Assembly: GCA_965651905.1 (NCBI GenBank)
Contig: CBFGUG010000004.1
Coordinates: forward strand, 62,001-126,000
Reading direction: 5' to 3'
Source: SZUA-265 sp965651905
GTDB lineage: Bacteria; Myxococcota_A; Polyangia; Polyangiales; Polyangiaceae
DNA: 64,000 nucleotides
A program made the position numbers and the translations under genes. Each line of letters opens with the position of its first letter. The first letter of the stretch is position 1. Below the pieces are notes generated by a model that ran no database searches, had not been told where the DNA came from, and saw only the letters and a list, made by a program, of their open reading frames with translations. Positions 25,803 through 34,778 of this stretch are shown here, piece after piece.

Positions 25803-26246
25803 TTACCGCGATGCGGCAATCAATTTGGCGACCAAGGCGTTCATCTCGGCCTCTTCGGTGTCCGTTTCGTGGTCATAACCCAGCAGGTGCAGCAGGCCGT
25901 GCGCCAACAGCTCGCGAACCTCCGTCAGTAGGTCGTGCCGACGCTGTTCGGCTTGCATCAGCGCTCGGTCGAGAGAAATCACGACGTCCCCGAGTGCGCC
26001 ATCGTCCAACGTGTTCAGCTGTTCGTCATCCGGGTCCATCTGCGGAAACGCGAGCACGTCAGTTGGCGTGTTCTTTCCTCGATGGTCTCGGTTCAACCGC
26101 GCGATGGTCACGTCGTCAGTGAGCAAGACGCTGAGTTCAGCTCCTTCGATGTTCAGGTGCTGCAGCATGTTCTCGGCGATTTTTTTGATCAGGCGCGACG
26201 AAATCTCCGGCGAGCCGGGGGCCTGTCTCGTAACGAACGCGGGCAT
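25803..26246 (-). CDS. ybeY: Endoribonuclease YbeY
   Basis: The 147-residue protein shows ELSVLLTDDVTIARLNRDHRG, TDVLAFP and the zinc-binding signature HGLLHLLGYDHETD (H-x3-H-x5-H pattern), which define the YbeY/UPF0054 family. The enzyme processes the 3' end of 16S rRNA and takes part in 70S ribosome quality control. Length is normal. The usual neighbour phoH is not in the window. Confidence 0.93.
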   Translation of the reverse strand: MPAFVTRQAPGSPEISSRLIKKIAENMLQHLNIEGAELSVLLTDDVTIARLNRDHRGKNTPTDVLAFPQMDPDDEQLNTLDDGALGDVVISLDRALMQAEQRRHDLLTEVRELLAHGLLHLLGYDHETDTEEAEMNALVAKLIAASR

Positions 26247-26346
26247 GTCGCCTGCTCTGCCTCAGCCGCTCGCCGTGTGCTAGCCCCATTGTGCTGTTTG
26301 TTCTGGTCGGGGGGTCGCTCGCGTCCCCACATCCATCACGAGTTCG

Positions 26347-26961
26347 ATGTCTGAGTCAGCCCCCCATCAAGTTGCGGAGCGACCGTCACGTCCCCCTGGG
26401 TTCGACATGACGTACCGCCCGGAAGAGTGCGCCTTCGGCCCGCCGTTGATTTCGCGTTTGCCGTCGCTGCTTTACCTGTTGTGCGCCGCGGGCGTCGGGT
26501 TGCTGGTGTTGATTGGAGAAAACAGCGGGTCCAACACCGCGGTGTTCGACTACGTCGTGGCTCAGGACCCCGATCGCGTGATGAGTATTCGCACGTTGTC
26601 GTTGGTCTTGTTGGTCGGCGCCATCTCGTCTGTTGCGCGCTCGAGCATGCGCGGTGTTCGCGTGTTCCCTGATGGCGTGGAGGCGCGCGAGGTGCGGAGC
26701 TTCGTCGTGCCGCGAGTGCGCCGTTACAAGTGGCCGCAAATGGAGCGCATCGTGCTCGACATGAAGTCGGGCGTGGCGTTGGACTTGTGGGATGGCAGCC
26801 GTGCGTTCTTGCCAGACGTCAGCAACCGTTCGAAGCTGGAATCGACGCTCGAACGGGTAGCAGCCGCACGCGCGATTCCCGTTCGTGGCGGAGCAGGGTT
26901 GGACGATGTCATCGAACCCCAACCCGAGTCGGACGACGATAAATCTCGCGGTCTGGTCTGA
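26347..26961 (+). CDS. Membrane protein with PH-like cytoplasmic domain
   Basis: The 204-residue protein has two hydrophobic segments (about 35-57 and 80-97), then a cytoplasmic part with a pattern typical of bacterial PH-like domains: RVFPDGVEAREVRSF, YKWPQMERIVLDMKSGVALDLWDGSRAFLPDV, followed by a helix (KLESTLERVAAARAI). The C-terminal 20 residues are acidic. No more specific family is recognised. It is convergent with the enoyl-CoA hydratase gene (4 bp between stops). Confidence 0.7.
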   Translation: MSESAPHQVAERPSRPPGFDMTYRPEECAFGPPLISRLPSLLYLLCAAGVGLLVLIGENSGSNTAVFDYVVAQDPDRVMSIRTLSLVLLVGAISSVARSSMRGVRVFPDGVEAREVRSFVVPRVRRYKWPQMERIVLDMKSGVALDLWDGSRAFLPDVSNRSKLESTLERVAAARAIPVRGGAGLDDVIEPQPESDDDKSRGLV

Positions 26962-26965
26962 GTCC

Positions 26966-27760
26966 TCAGCGGCCTTTGAAATTCGGGCGGCGTTTCTCGG
27001 CGAACGCAGCCAGCGCTTCCACGCGATCGTCCGTCTTCAAGCAGGACTCGTAGGCATCCAGTTCACTTTGCAGGCCTTCTTCCAACGGAAGTTCTCGTGC
27101 AGCCTGCAGCGCGCGTAGGGCGGCACGTTGCGCGATCGGCGCGCCACGCTCGATCGGTTTCAGCCACTCGAGTGTGGATTGCAACAAGGGAACGTTCGGT
27201 GGCGCGATGCGATGTATCAGTCCCCAGGCGAGCGCAGTTGTTGCATCGATACGTGAGCCCAGCAGAATCAGTTCCGTCGCTCGCGCCTCGCCGATCAGTC
27301 GCGGCAGCCGCTGCGTGCCGCCCGCCCCGGGGATGACGGCGAGGGAGGTTTCTGGAAAGCCGAAGCTAGCGCTCGGCGCCGCGATTCTGAGATCACACAA
27401 CAAGGCCAGCTCCGCGCCGCCGCCGAGTGCCGCGCCGTTGATCGCCGCAACCACGGGAACTTCCGCCGCGTCCAGCCAGCCTAGCTCCGTGCGATAGGCC
27501 AGCAACTGCTCACGGATCTGTTCGTTCGACATCGATCGGCGTTCCTTGAGATCCGCCCCAGCGCAAAACACTTTCTCCCCAGCGCCCGTGATCACGAGCG
27601 CGCGGATCGATGTGTCGCTTTCCACCTGCTTCCGCAGTTCGGCGAACGCAGTGAGCGTCGACCGCGACAATGAGTTACCACGATCGGCGCGCGCGATCGT
27701 GACGACGAGGACGTTGCCGTGACGCTGTTGAAGCAGTGGTTGGTGGGGCGCGTCGGTCAT
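26966..27760 (-). CDS. Enoyl-CoA hydratase/isomerase family protein
   Basis: The 264-residue crotonase has FCAGADLKERRSM, the oxyanion loop INGAALGGGAELALLCDLRIA and FGFPETSLAVIPGAGGTQRLPRL, in two parts. Both catalytic glutamates of hydratases are present (GGAELALL and FPETSL). The DLKER motif and the end EKRRPNFKGR resemble the AUH/methylglutaconyl-CoA hydratase subgroup of leucine breakdown; substrate is inferred. The start overlaps the M1 aminopeptidase stop by 4 bp (ATGA), implying coupling. Other leucine-pathway genes are not visible here. Confidence 0.88.
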   Translation of the reverse strand: MTDAPHQPLLQQRHGNVLVVTIARADRGNSLSRSTLTAFAELRKQVESDTSIRALVITGAGEKVFCAGADLKERRSMSNEQIREQLLAYRTELGWLDAAEVPVVAAINGAALGGGAELALLCDLRIAAPSASFGFPETSLAVIPGAGGTQRLPRLIGEARATELILLGSRIDATTALAWGLIHRIAPPNVPLLQSTLEWLKPIERGAPIAQRAALRALQAARELPLEEGLQSELDAYESCLKTDDRVEALAAFAEKRRPNFKGR

Positions 27761-30399
27761 GCCTTCTTCTTGGTTTTCTTCGAAGCCGTTTTCTTGGAGC
27801 GGTTCTGTTTGGGCGCTGCTTGGGGTGGGGCGTCGTTCGCGGTGTCCGAAGGTTTCTTGGACGTCTCAGCATTGGAGACGTCTCTCGACGTGCCTTGCCT
27901 GGATTCGAGGGTGGCGAGTCGAGCCAGTGCGTCGCCCAGCTGCTGCTCGAGCCTCGACAACCGATCCGTCAGATCGGCTTTGGCATCACCTTGATCGAGC
28001 CCTCGCAACGTCTCGCGGATGCGTCGCGAAACGCGTCCGTCGTCTTCCACACCCAGGCGTCGTTCGAGCGCGGCGCGGCATGCTGGATCCCCCAGCGTTT
28101 GCAGGGCGGCCGCAACGTCCGAGCGCAGGTGCGGGTGCGGGTCGTCGAGCAACAATTCGAGGTGCTCCCGCACTTGACGACCTTCGGTCATCTTTGCGAG
28201 CGCAATGACCGCGCTGCGGCGGACGCGGGTCGGCTTGCCGTAGTCGGTGTGGTCACGCACGACCGATTCGTCGTCCGCTTGACGAAGCGTGGCCAGCCCC
28301 GTGAGGGCGGCGGCGCTGACTACGTCACCCCACGACGAAGTCGACACCTGACGACGTAACAACTGCGCGGCGCTCTCTTGGCGAGTTTGTCCGAGCGCTC
28401 TGACGATGGCCGACCGCACCAAGTCGCTCTTCTCGCCACGCAACATCACGGAAAGCGCAGAGCAGGCCTCGGGCGTTCTGAAGCGACCGAGCGCTTCTGC
28501 AACCGCATGTCGAACTTTGGGGTGCTCGACCTCACGCTGCGCCACCAGTAGGTCGAACGCTTCGCGCCCCCGTAAGCTCGCGAGACTGCGCGCACATGCC
28601 GCGCGGACGGTCCACGCTTCTCGCTTCAGCTGAAGAACGCGCGCGAGCCGCTTCGGGAGCTGGTACCCGCGTTTCTTACCGAGTAACTGTGCGGCTTGAC
28701 GGCGACCCCGTGCGCTCGTCGCATGTTGGAGTTGGTGTTCGAGTAGGTCCGTGGGCGCCTCGATCCGCAGCCTGCCGATCAGTTGCAGTTCGGGATCGAT
28801 CACGACGTGGCTGGGGCGCTTGTCCAGTTTCAGGGACAGCGCGCAATGTCGGTCGGAGCAAACACGTTGCAATTCGTGGTCCTTGCCGCTGCCGTCGCGG
28901 ACCACCGCGCGAAAGTGCAACTCGTAGTTGCCCTTCTGCAATTGCTCGAACTTGACCGTCAGATGACCGTGCGCCCACTCCACGCGAGCCTTGATGTTGG
29001 GGTGTCCCGCTCGGTACACGAACTCGTCGAACAGTCGATCGAGCGAGCGCCCGCTCTCTTGCTCGAGGGCCGCCCGCAGATCGGGGGTCGTCACATTGCC
29101 TTGGGGGTGGGCCTGGAGATAGCGCCTGATGCCCGCGTCGAAGATCTGAGGACCCAGCGTCGTGCGCAACAGGTGCAGCACGAGGCCGCCCTTCTCGTAC
29201 AAGTGTCGATCGAACAGATCGATGGGCGTGTCGTAGTCCTGCGAAACGATCGCTCGGCTGTACCTGGATGAAGTTTCACCGAGGTAGGTCTGCACGTCTC
29301 GTTCGACGCCTGCGAGGTACTCGTCGTGGCCCTCGCGATCTTCGCGTTCGAGGTGTTCGAAGTAGGTCGCGAAGCCTTCGTTGAGCCAAGCGTGTGCCCA
29401 GTCTTTGCAGGTGACCCAGTCGCCGAACCATTGGTGGGCGAGTTCGTGGGCCACCAAGTCATAACTCTCGATGTCGAGGGAGGCTCGCTCGTCGAGCAGC
29501 ACGTGTTCGTACATCGTCGTGGCGGTGGTGTTCTCCATTCCCCCGAAGATGAACTCACTGACGACGACTTGAGTGTACCGGGCGTAGGGATACTCGACGC
29601 CTGTCAGACGTGAGAACAACTCGATCATCTCGGGGGTTCGAGCGAAACCACGCTTGGCGTCCTGCTCGCGTCCCTTGGGAACCCAGTACTCGACGGGCAC
29701 TTCCCGCCCCGACTCGAGTTTTGCGGGGCGGTCGCTGACTCTCGCGAACTGTCCGACGACCAAAGTAACCAGGTAGCTCGGTAGACGCTGAGCCATGCGG
29801 TAGGTGAACGTACGCGTCTTCGTCTTGGTTGATTTGGTTTCCTTTTCGAGCACGCCGTTCGAGAGTGCGCTGTATTGAGATGGAACCGTGGCGCGCAGGG
29901 TCAGTGTGCTCTTGATGTGAGGCTTGTCGTGACACGGAAACCAGTGCCGTGCGTCTTCATCCTGACATTGGCTCCACACCTGCTTCGGGCGCTTGGGGTA
30001 CTGGGCGTCAGGCCCCAAGAAGTAAAGCCCCCGTCTGGGTTGTGCTTGGTAGCGCACGCGAACCTGGGCGTGCTGACAACGTTGGCCGACGGCTATCACG
30101 AGGGATTCGGAGTCGTATTCGAAAGGCGCTGCAACCCACGCCCCCCCATCACGAAGTTCGACCTTACGAATGACGAAACCGACGGCGTCGAGCGTGAGTT
30201 GTCGTGCGCCAGGGTCACGCCGCCGAAAGGTCCAGGTCGCGACTCCGTCGACGGACTCGCTTTCGAAACGCACCTTCAGATCCAGGTCCAGATGTTCCAG
30301 AGCGAAGGGGAGGGAGCGTTCGTAGTTGCGCCCGCTGCCCGTCAGCGAAAAGGGCGCGCGTCCCGCGCCAGCGCAACACTCGTGGTAGCGTCGAAGCAT
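27757..30399 (-). CDS. M1 family aminopeptidase with HEAT repeats
   Basis: The 880-residue protein contains an M1 metallopeptidase (about 1-470): the substrate loop FGGMENTTATTMYEH, the zinc site HELAHQWFGDW (about 314) and the downstream ligand in NEGFATYFEHLE. From about 560 to 800, HEAT-like repeats follow (ARSLASLRGREAFDLLVAQ, AVAEALGRFRTPEACSALS, AVIALAKMTEGRQVREHLEL). A coiled coil (LTDRLSRLEQQLGDALARLA) and a Lys/Ala tail ending SKKTASKKTKKKA complete it. No signal peptide is seen, so it is probably cytoplasmic. The HEAT region may be a protein-docking platform. The enoyl-CoA hydratase gene overlaps its stop by 4 bp. Confidence 0.92.
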   Translation of the reverse strand: MLRRYHECCAGAGRAPFSLTGSGRNYERSLPFALEHLDLDLKVRFESESVDGVATWTFRRRDPGARQLTLDAVGFVIRKVELRDGGAWVAAPFEYDSESLVIAVGQRCQHAQVRVRYQAQPRRGLYFLGPDAQYPKRPKQVWSQCQDEDARHWFPCHDKPHIKSTLTLRATVPSQYSALSNGVLEKETKSTKTKTRTFTYRMAQRLPSYLVTLVVGQFARVSDRPAKLESGREVPVEYWVPKGREQDAKRGFARTPEMIELFSRLTGVEYPYARYTQVVVSEFIFGGMENTTATTMYEHVLLDERASLDIESYDLVAHELAHQWFGDWVTCKDWAHAWLNEGFATYFEHLEREDREGHDEYLAGVERDVQTYLGETSSRYSRAIVSQDYDTPIDLFDRHLYEKGGLVLHLLRTTLGPQIFDAGIRRYLQAHPQGNVTTPDLRAALEQESGRSLDRLFDEFVYRAGHPNIKARVEWAHGHLTVKFEQLQKGNYELHFRAVVRDGSGKDHELQRVCSDRHCALSLKLDKRPSHVVIDPELQLIGRLRIEAPTDLLEHQLQHATSARGRRQAAQLLGKKRGYQLPKRLARVLQLKREAWTVRAACARSLASLRGREAFDLLVAQREVEHPKVRHAVAEALGRFRTPEACSALSVMLRGEKSDLVRSAIVRALGQTRQESAAQLLRRQVSTSSWGDVVSAAALTGLATLRQADDESVVRDHTDYGKPTRVRRSAVIALAKMTEGRQVREHLELLLDDPHPHLRSDVAAALQTLGDPACRAALERRLGVEDDGRVSRRIRETLRGLDQGDAKADLTDRLSRLEQQLGDALARLATLESRQGTSRDVSNAETSKKPSDTANDAPPQAAPKQNRSKKTASKKTKKKA

Positions 30400-30559
30400 C
30401 GCTTCACTCTAGTGCGCCGAATGCCAACTACGAAGCAGAATTGCAGCGTCACAGACGACGCACTGGAGGCAGCGATTCTGCGGTCTTGGGCGTGGGCTGC
30501 CGCTGGGGAGGGGGTCTGCCAGGTGTCGACATCCGGCCTCGCTCATCTACAGTGCGCAC

Positions 30560-32695
30560 GTGAATGAGACCCTGAGCGGCGTGGTCGCCCGCGTCACCTT
30601 CGAGAACGAGCGCACGGGTTTTCGTGTGCTGCGGGTGGATGTTCCGCGACGGGGACCGGTCACGGCTGTGGGGCACTTTCAGTTCGTCGGCCCTGGGACG
30701 GATGTGCGTATGACTGGTCAGCTCGTGTTCGACTCGAAACACGGAGAGCAGTTTCGCGTTCACACGCTGGTGCCCGTCGATCCGACGACCATCGACGGCA
30801 TCACGAAGTACCTCGGTTCTGGGCTCATCCCTGGAGTAGGACCTGGGCTGGCGAAGCGTATCGTTCAGGCGTTCGGGCTGCAGACGCTTGCTGTGTTGGA
30901 TGACAACCCCGCGCGACTGTCGGAAGTGGCGGGGCTGGGCAAGAAACGCTGCGAAGACATCCAGCTGTCTTGGCGAGCACAGCGCGGCGCCGGGCAACTG
31001 ATGTTGTTGCTCCAGACCCACGGAGTATCCGGTAACCTAGCGCGGCGCATTCAAGAGAAGTACGGCGAGGAGAGCGCGAGGGTGGTTCAGTCTAGTCCTT
31101 ACCGCCTGGCCATGGAGGTGAGCGGGATTGGATTCGTGACCGCTGACCGCATTGCCGCCAGCATGGGTATCAGCAAAGATCATCCAGAGCGTGTTCAGGC
31201 AGGCGTTCACCACCAAATACATCAGCTGCAAGAGCGTGGCCACGTCTACGCCCCGCGCGAAACGCTGAGGCTGGCTACGGCGAGCATGTTGGGCGTCGAC
31301 GAAGCGTTCGTCGATGCCGCGATGGACAAGTTGTGGGCCTCGGAACGAATCGTGATCGAGGACGACTGCGTGGCGCTGAGCGCTCTGCATCGGGCCGAGG
31401 TGAGTTTGGCTGAGCAGTTTCATCGCGTTCAGCGTTTCGGCGCACCTGCGTTGGACGTGGCCGCGGCCGCGGTGGCGTCGTTCGAAGCGCGCCTGGGCAT
31501 TGAACTGGCGCCACAGCAACGCCGCGCAGTCGAGGCTGTGTGTGAACACAAGGTCGTCGTGATCACGGGTGGACCCGGCGTGGGTAAAACCACGATCGTG
31601 CGCGCCGTGCTCGAGGTCTTTCGCGCAGCGAAACTCAGCACTCGGTTCGCAGCGCCGACCGGGCGCGCAGCAAAACGCTTGTCCGAGGCCACTGGAGCTG
31701 AAGCGATTACACTGCACCGCTTGCTCGAATTCGACCCGAGGTTGCGGCGCTTTCAGCGGGGGCCCGAGAGGCCTATCGACGCACAGGCGATCGTGATCGA
31801 CGAGGCGTCCATGATTGACGTACGTCTTGCAGATTCTTTGATGACCGCTGTCCCCGATCCCGCGCGGGTAGTGTTCGTCGGCGATGTCGATCAGTTGCCA
31901 TCGGTGGGGCCAGGGGCTGTGTTGCGAGATGTCATCGACAGCGGCGCGGTATGTGTCGTGCGCCTCGACGAAGTGTTTCGGCAAGGCTCTACCAGCGCAA
32001 TCGTCCGAAACGCACATGCCATCCTGGCTGGTAACCCGCCGGCTAACTCGAAGGAGCCGTCAACCCCCCAGGACTTTTTCTTGATCGAGCGTACTGACGC
32101 TGAACACGCTTCGCGCACGATCGCAGAACTGGTCACGCGCCGAATTCCCGAGCGGTTCGGTTTCGACCCGATGAGTCAAGTACAGGTGTTGTGCCCGATG
32201 CACAAGGGAGCGACAGGCACCGCCGCACTGAATGAACTGCTACAAGGATCGCTCAACCCCGATGGCGTCACCTTGCAGCGCGGCGCCCAACGATTCCGTG
32301 AGGGTGATAGGGTCATGCAACTGCGCAACGACTACGACAAGGAGGTGTTCAACGGCGACTTGGGCCGTGTGCGACGAATTGATCTCGAGTCCCGCGAGTT
32401 GACCGTCGACTTCGATGGGCACGATGCGCGCTACACGGATGCGGATGCTGACGACCTGACGCTTGCCTACGCCACCAGCATCCACAAGAGTCAGGGCAGC
32501 GAGTACTGCGCAGTCGTCGTGCCGTTCTTGACGGCGCACTTTCCGATGTTGTCCAAGAACCTGCTTTACACCGCGGTAACCCGCGCTCGCGAGCTCTGCG
32601 TGTTGGTCGCGGATCCCAAGGCCGTCAACATGGCACTGTCGGATTTTCGTCGGGAGGAGCGCAACACACGCCTGGCGGAGCGGCTACGAGGATAG
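30560..32695 (+). CDS. recD2: RecD2-type ATP-dependent DNA helicase
   Basis: The 711-residue protein begins at GTG 30560. It has an N-terminal OB-like part (GVVARVTFENERTGFRVLRV), helix-hairpin-helix segments (LGSGLIPGVGPGLAKRIV) and a superfamily 1B helicase core with Walker A (GGPGVGKTT, about 336), VIDEASMID (Walker B), GDVDQLPSVGPG, then LRNDYDKEVFNGDLG and the C-terminal YATSIHKSQGSEY and LYTAVTRAR. The arrangement is that of stand-alone RecD2, a 5'-3' helicase not part of RecBCD. It is divergent from the M1 peptidase across 160 bp. Confidence 0.95.
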   Translation: MNETLSGVVARVTFENERTGFRVLRVDVPRRGPVTAVGHFQFVGPGTDVRMTGQLVFDSKHGEQFRVHTLVPVDPTTIDGITKYLGSGLIPGVGPGLAKRIVQAFGLQTLAVLDDNPARLSEVAGLGKKRCEDIQLSWRAQRGAGQLMLLLQTHGVSGNLARRIQEKYGEESARVVQSSPYRLAMEVSGIGFVTADRIAASMGISKDHPERVQAGVHHQIHQLQERGHVYAPRETLRLATASMLGVDEAFVDAAMDKLWASERIVIEDDCVALSALHRAEVSLAEQFHRVQRFGAPALDVAAAAVASFEARLGIELAPQQRRAVEAVCEHKVVVITGGPGVGKTTIVRAVLEVFRAAKLSTRFAAPTGRAAKRLSEATGAEAITLHRLLEFDPRLRRFQRGPERPIDAQAIVIDEASMIDVRLADSLMTAVPDPARVVFVGDVDQLPSVGPGAVLRDVIDSGAVCVVRLDEVFRQGSTSAIVRNAHAILAGNPPANSKEPSTPQDFFLIERTDAEHASRTIAELVTRRIPERFGFDPMSQVQVLCPMHKGATGTAALNELLQGSLNPDGVTLQRGAQRFREGDRVMQLRNDYDKEVFNGDLGRVRRIDLESRELTVDFDGHDARYTDADADDLTLAYATSIHKSQGSEYCAVVVPFLTAHFPMLSKNLLYTAVTRARELCVLVADPKAVNMALSDFRREERNTRLAERLRG

Positions 32696-32706
32696 ACGCG
32701 TCAGGC

Positions 32707-34443
32707 TTACTTGATGCTGAACGACTTGGCGACCGTCGTGGGCGAGCCCGAGAAGGCGGGCACACGTGCCGCACGGAACTTGCGAGCCACGCACCCTCCC
32801 ACGCTGGTGCCGCCGAAGGGTCCGCTGACGACCTTGGCGCTGGTCACACGACCGCTGGTGGCGAAGGTAACCTGAACCTTACCAGAACCAGTTGGGCCGC
32901 CAGTTGCTTTGCAACTCTTGGCCGAGGCGGCGGCGGACCCCAACGCCGACTTTGCGGCAGAAACGTTGAACTTGGGGGCGCTAGCACTCTTGGAATCGCC
33001 ACCGCTACTTCCACTGCTGCCGCTGCTTCCACTGCTGCCGCTGCTGCCGCTACTTCCACTGCTGCCGCTACTTCCACTGCTGCCGCTGCTGCCGCTGCTG
33101 CCGCTGCTGCCGCTGCTGCCGCTGCTTCCACTACTCCCACTAGCTTGGTTGCCGTCGTTGGAAGCGGTTTTGCCGTCGTCTTTCTTGTCGTCGTCCTTCT
33201 TCTCGGCCCCGTCGGCGTCTTTCTTGTCGTCGTCCTTCTTCTCGTCGGCGTCGTCCGACTCGTCTTTCTTCTCGGTGTCGTCTTTGTCGGTGTCGTCTTT
33301 CTCGGACGTGTTCGCTGGCTCGGGCTTCCGATCCGTCTCGGGAGCGCTTGCGGTCGCTTCCGTCGAGGTGTCGGGCTCAGGCGTCATGAACATTCGGCCC
33401 CCGAAGAAGCCCACGACCAAGATCGCGACTCCAGCCGCGGCCCACACCCAAACAGGAACCTTACGCCGCGGCTCGGCCGTTTCTCCAGGGGCCACCAGGA
33501 CGCCCGGGGAAAACGCGGGTGGATCAGGTGTTGGAGGTCTCGTCGGATCGATGAGCGGCGCGGAAAACGGGGTATCAGCGCCCAAGCCGCCCATCGTCAA
33601 CAGGTCCTCGCTGGCTCGGGTTTCGGAGGGCTGCTCCTTGACCGCGGCTTGCGCCGTGAGTGCCTCCAAGGAGAAGACGACCGAGTTCTCAGCGCCTCCG
33701 AAAGGTTCATGCCGTGGAGCGGCCGGCGGGGCGGATGCGGGTTTGGCTGCGGTGGTTTCACGCTCCAACGCCCGAGGCGGGCCGAACAGGTCGAACGTCG
33801 CCGAGCGGGCGGTGCTTGCGGCGCGTGGTTTCGATTGGGGGGCGGCTGGAGTAGGCGCTAGCGCAGCTGGTTTGGATGCTGTTGGCGGCGCGGCACCGAG
33901 CGCAACTGGTGCAGGAGCTTCGGGCGGGGGAGGTTCGGCAGCGGGCACGTCCGCGGCGGGCGCCGCTTCAGGCGCTCCTGCTGCTCGGATTGCTGCATCC
34001 AACTCTTCCACCTGCAGCACGCCAACCCAATCGTCCATGCCGTCCCGCCAGACGTAGGTGTCCTCCGTGATTTCACCGCTGAGCCAGCCTTCGACGATCT
34101 GTTCGCTGGTCATCTGACGCTGCTCGTCGTCCGTGATGTTAACGGACCAATCCCCAGCAGGTTCTGGTTTGTCGTTGCGCATGGCCGAGAGAGGAGACTG
34201 CATGACGGCTGTTGCTTCCTCCTCTTCGAACCCGACTGGCTCGCGGGCTTGGGGCTCAGCTGCGGGGTCTTCGGAGCTGGCACCATCGCCCTCGTCCTGA
34301 TCTGGAGCGTCAGGCGCTACGCTGGTCCCGTCCACGACGATACTGGCGGAGCAGCGTTTGCACCGCACCTTGGCTTTCCGACCTTGGACCTTCGCGTCTG
34401 GAAGATTGTATTTGGCGCCACAGGATTCGCAGGTAACTCTCAT
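32707..34443 (-). CDS. Zinc-ribbon/GYF_2 protein with AgmX/PglI-type C-terminus
   Basis: From ATG 34443 (GAGG 10 nt upstream) the protein is 578 residues. The N-terminus is an MJ0042-type zinc ribbon (C5, C8, C28, C31). A GYF_2 domain follows (about 103-150: EQIVEGWLSGEITEDTYVW, DDWVGVLQ). After a Pro/Ala linker comes one membrane span (VWVWAAAGVAILVVGFFGG), then an Asp/Lys-rich stretch and an SSG repeat tract (about 434-481). The C-terminal 85 residues match the AgmX/PglI tail of myxobacterial motility proteins (GKVQVTFATSGRVTSAKVVSG, VGGCVARKFRAARVP), which resembles a TonB-like C-terminal fold. It may link cytoplasmic signals to the periplasm, perhaps in gliding (inference). Confidence 0.85.
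   Translation of the reverse strand: MRVTCESCGAKYNLPDAKVQGRKAKVRCKRCSASIVVDGTSVAPDAPDQDEGDGASSEDPAAEPQAREPVGFEEEEATAVMQSPLSAMRNDKPEPAGDWSVNITDDEQRQMTSEQIVEGWLSGEITEDTYVWRDGMDDWVGVLQVEELDAAIRAAGAPEAAPAADVPAAEPPPPEAPAPVALGAAPPTASKPAALAPTPAAPQSKPRAASTARSATFDLFGPPRALERETTAAKPASAPPAAPRHEPFGGAENSVVFSLEALTAQAAVKEQPSETRASEDLLTMGGLGADTPFSAPLIDPTRPPTPDPPAFSPGVLVAPGETAEPRRKVPVWVWAAAGVAILVVGFFGGRMFMTPEPDTSTEATASAPETDRKPEPANTSEKDDTDKDDTEKKDESDDADEKKDDDKKDADGAEKKDDDKKDDGKTASNDGNQASGSSGSSGSSGSSGSSGSSGSSGSSGSSGSSGSSGSSGSSGSSGSSGGDSKSASAPKFNVSAAKSALGSAAASAKSCKATGGPTGSGKVQVTFATSGRVTSAKVVSGPFGGTSVGGCVARKFRAARVPAFSGSPTTVAKSFSIK
33000..33142. repeat. 9-bp tandem repeat coding (Ser-Ser-Gly)n
   Basis: About sixteen near-identical 9-bp units (CTGCCGCTG or CTTCCACTG on the plus strand) lie inside the GYF/AgmX gene and encode a Ser-Ser-Gly tract on the minus strand. 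Units vary at synonymous positions only. Because the unit is a multiple of three, copy-number change would alter linker length without breaking the frame. Confidence 0.9.
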
Positions 34444-34778
34444 GAATGACTGTCCTCGCTCAATTGGGTACACGGTCCCCAGGGCCTGAGGGTGGGTCGA
34501 GCGGTGGGTCCCGTTATAGTCGTACGCCGGCCGCGGACCAAGAGGCGGCGGCCCTAATTTGCATGGTTCGTGCAGCGCCTGGCGCGCTGACGTGGCGCTT
34601 GGTCGCAGGGGGAGCTGTCGCGTGTGGTAGTCGAATATTGCACCTTCGCGGCCGCGTTTCGTGGGCGACTCGTCAAGCTATGACGCGCGAGGCCTCGGAT
34701 CGGTGCCACGATGCTCTCGAGGCGCGCGCACTTGGGCCTTCCCGAAGGGCGCGCTCGCGTGGGCATAGCTACCGACAC
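34444..34778. other. Intergenic region
   Basis: The 335 bp between two minus-strand genes hold no recognised coding sequence. It should contain the promoter of the zinc-ribbon/GYF gene and the 3' end of the gene on its right. One plus-strand frame crosses it but has no supported start or domain. Confidence 0.4.

Noticed and set aside
31037..32017. Minus-strand 326-codon frame inside recD2
   Set aside because: Antisense to conserved helicase motifs; His/Arg/Pro-rich composition typical of shadow frames.
32909..34057. Leu/Pro-rich plus-strand frame opposite the GYF/AgmX gene
   Set aside because: Its LLPLLP run is only the complement of the Ser-Ser-Gly repeat tract.
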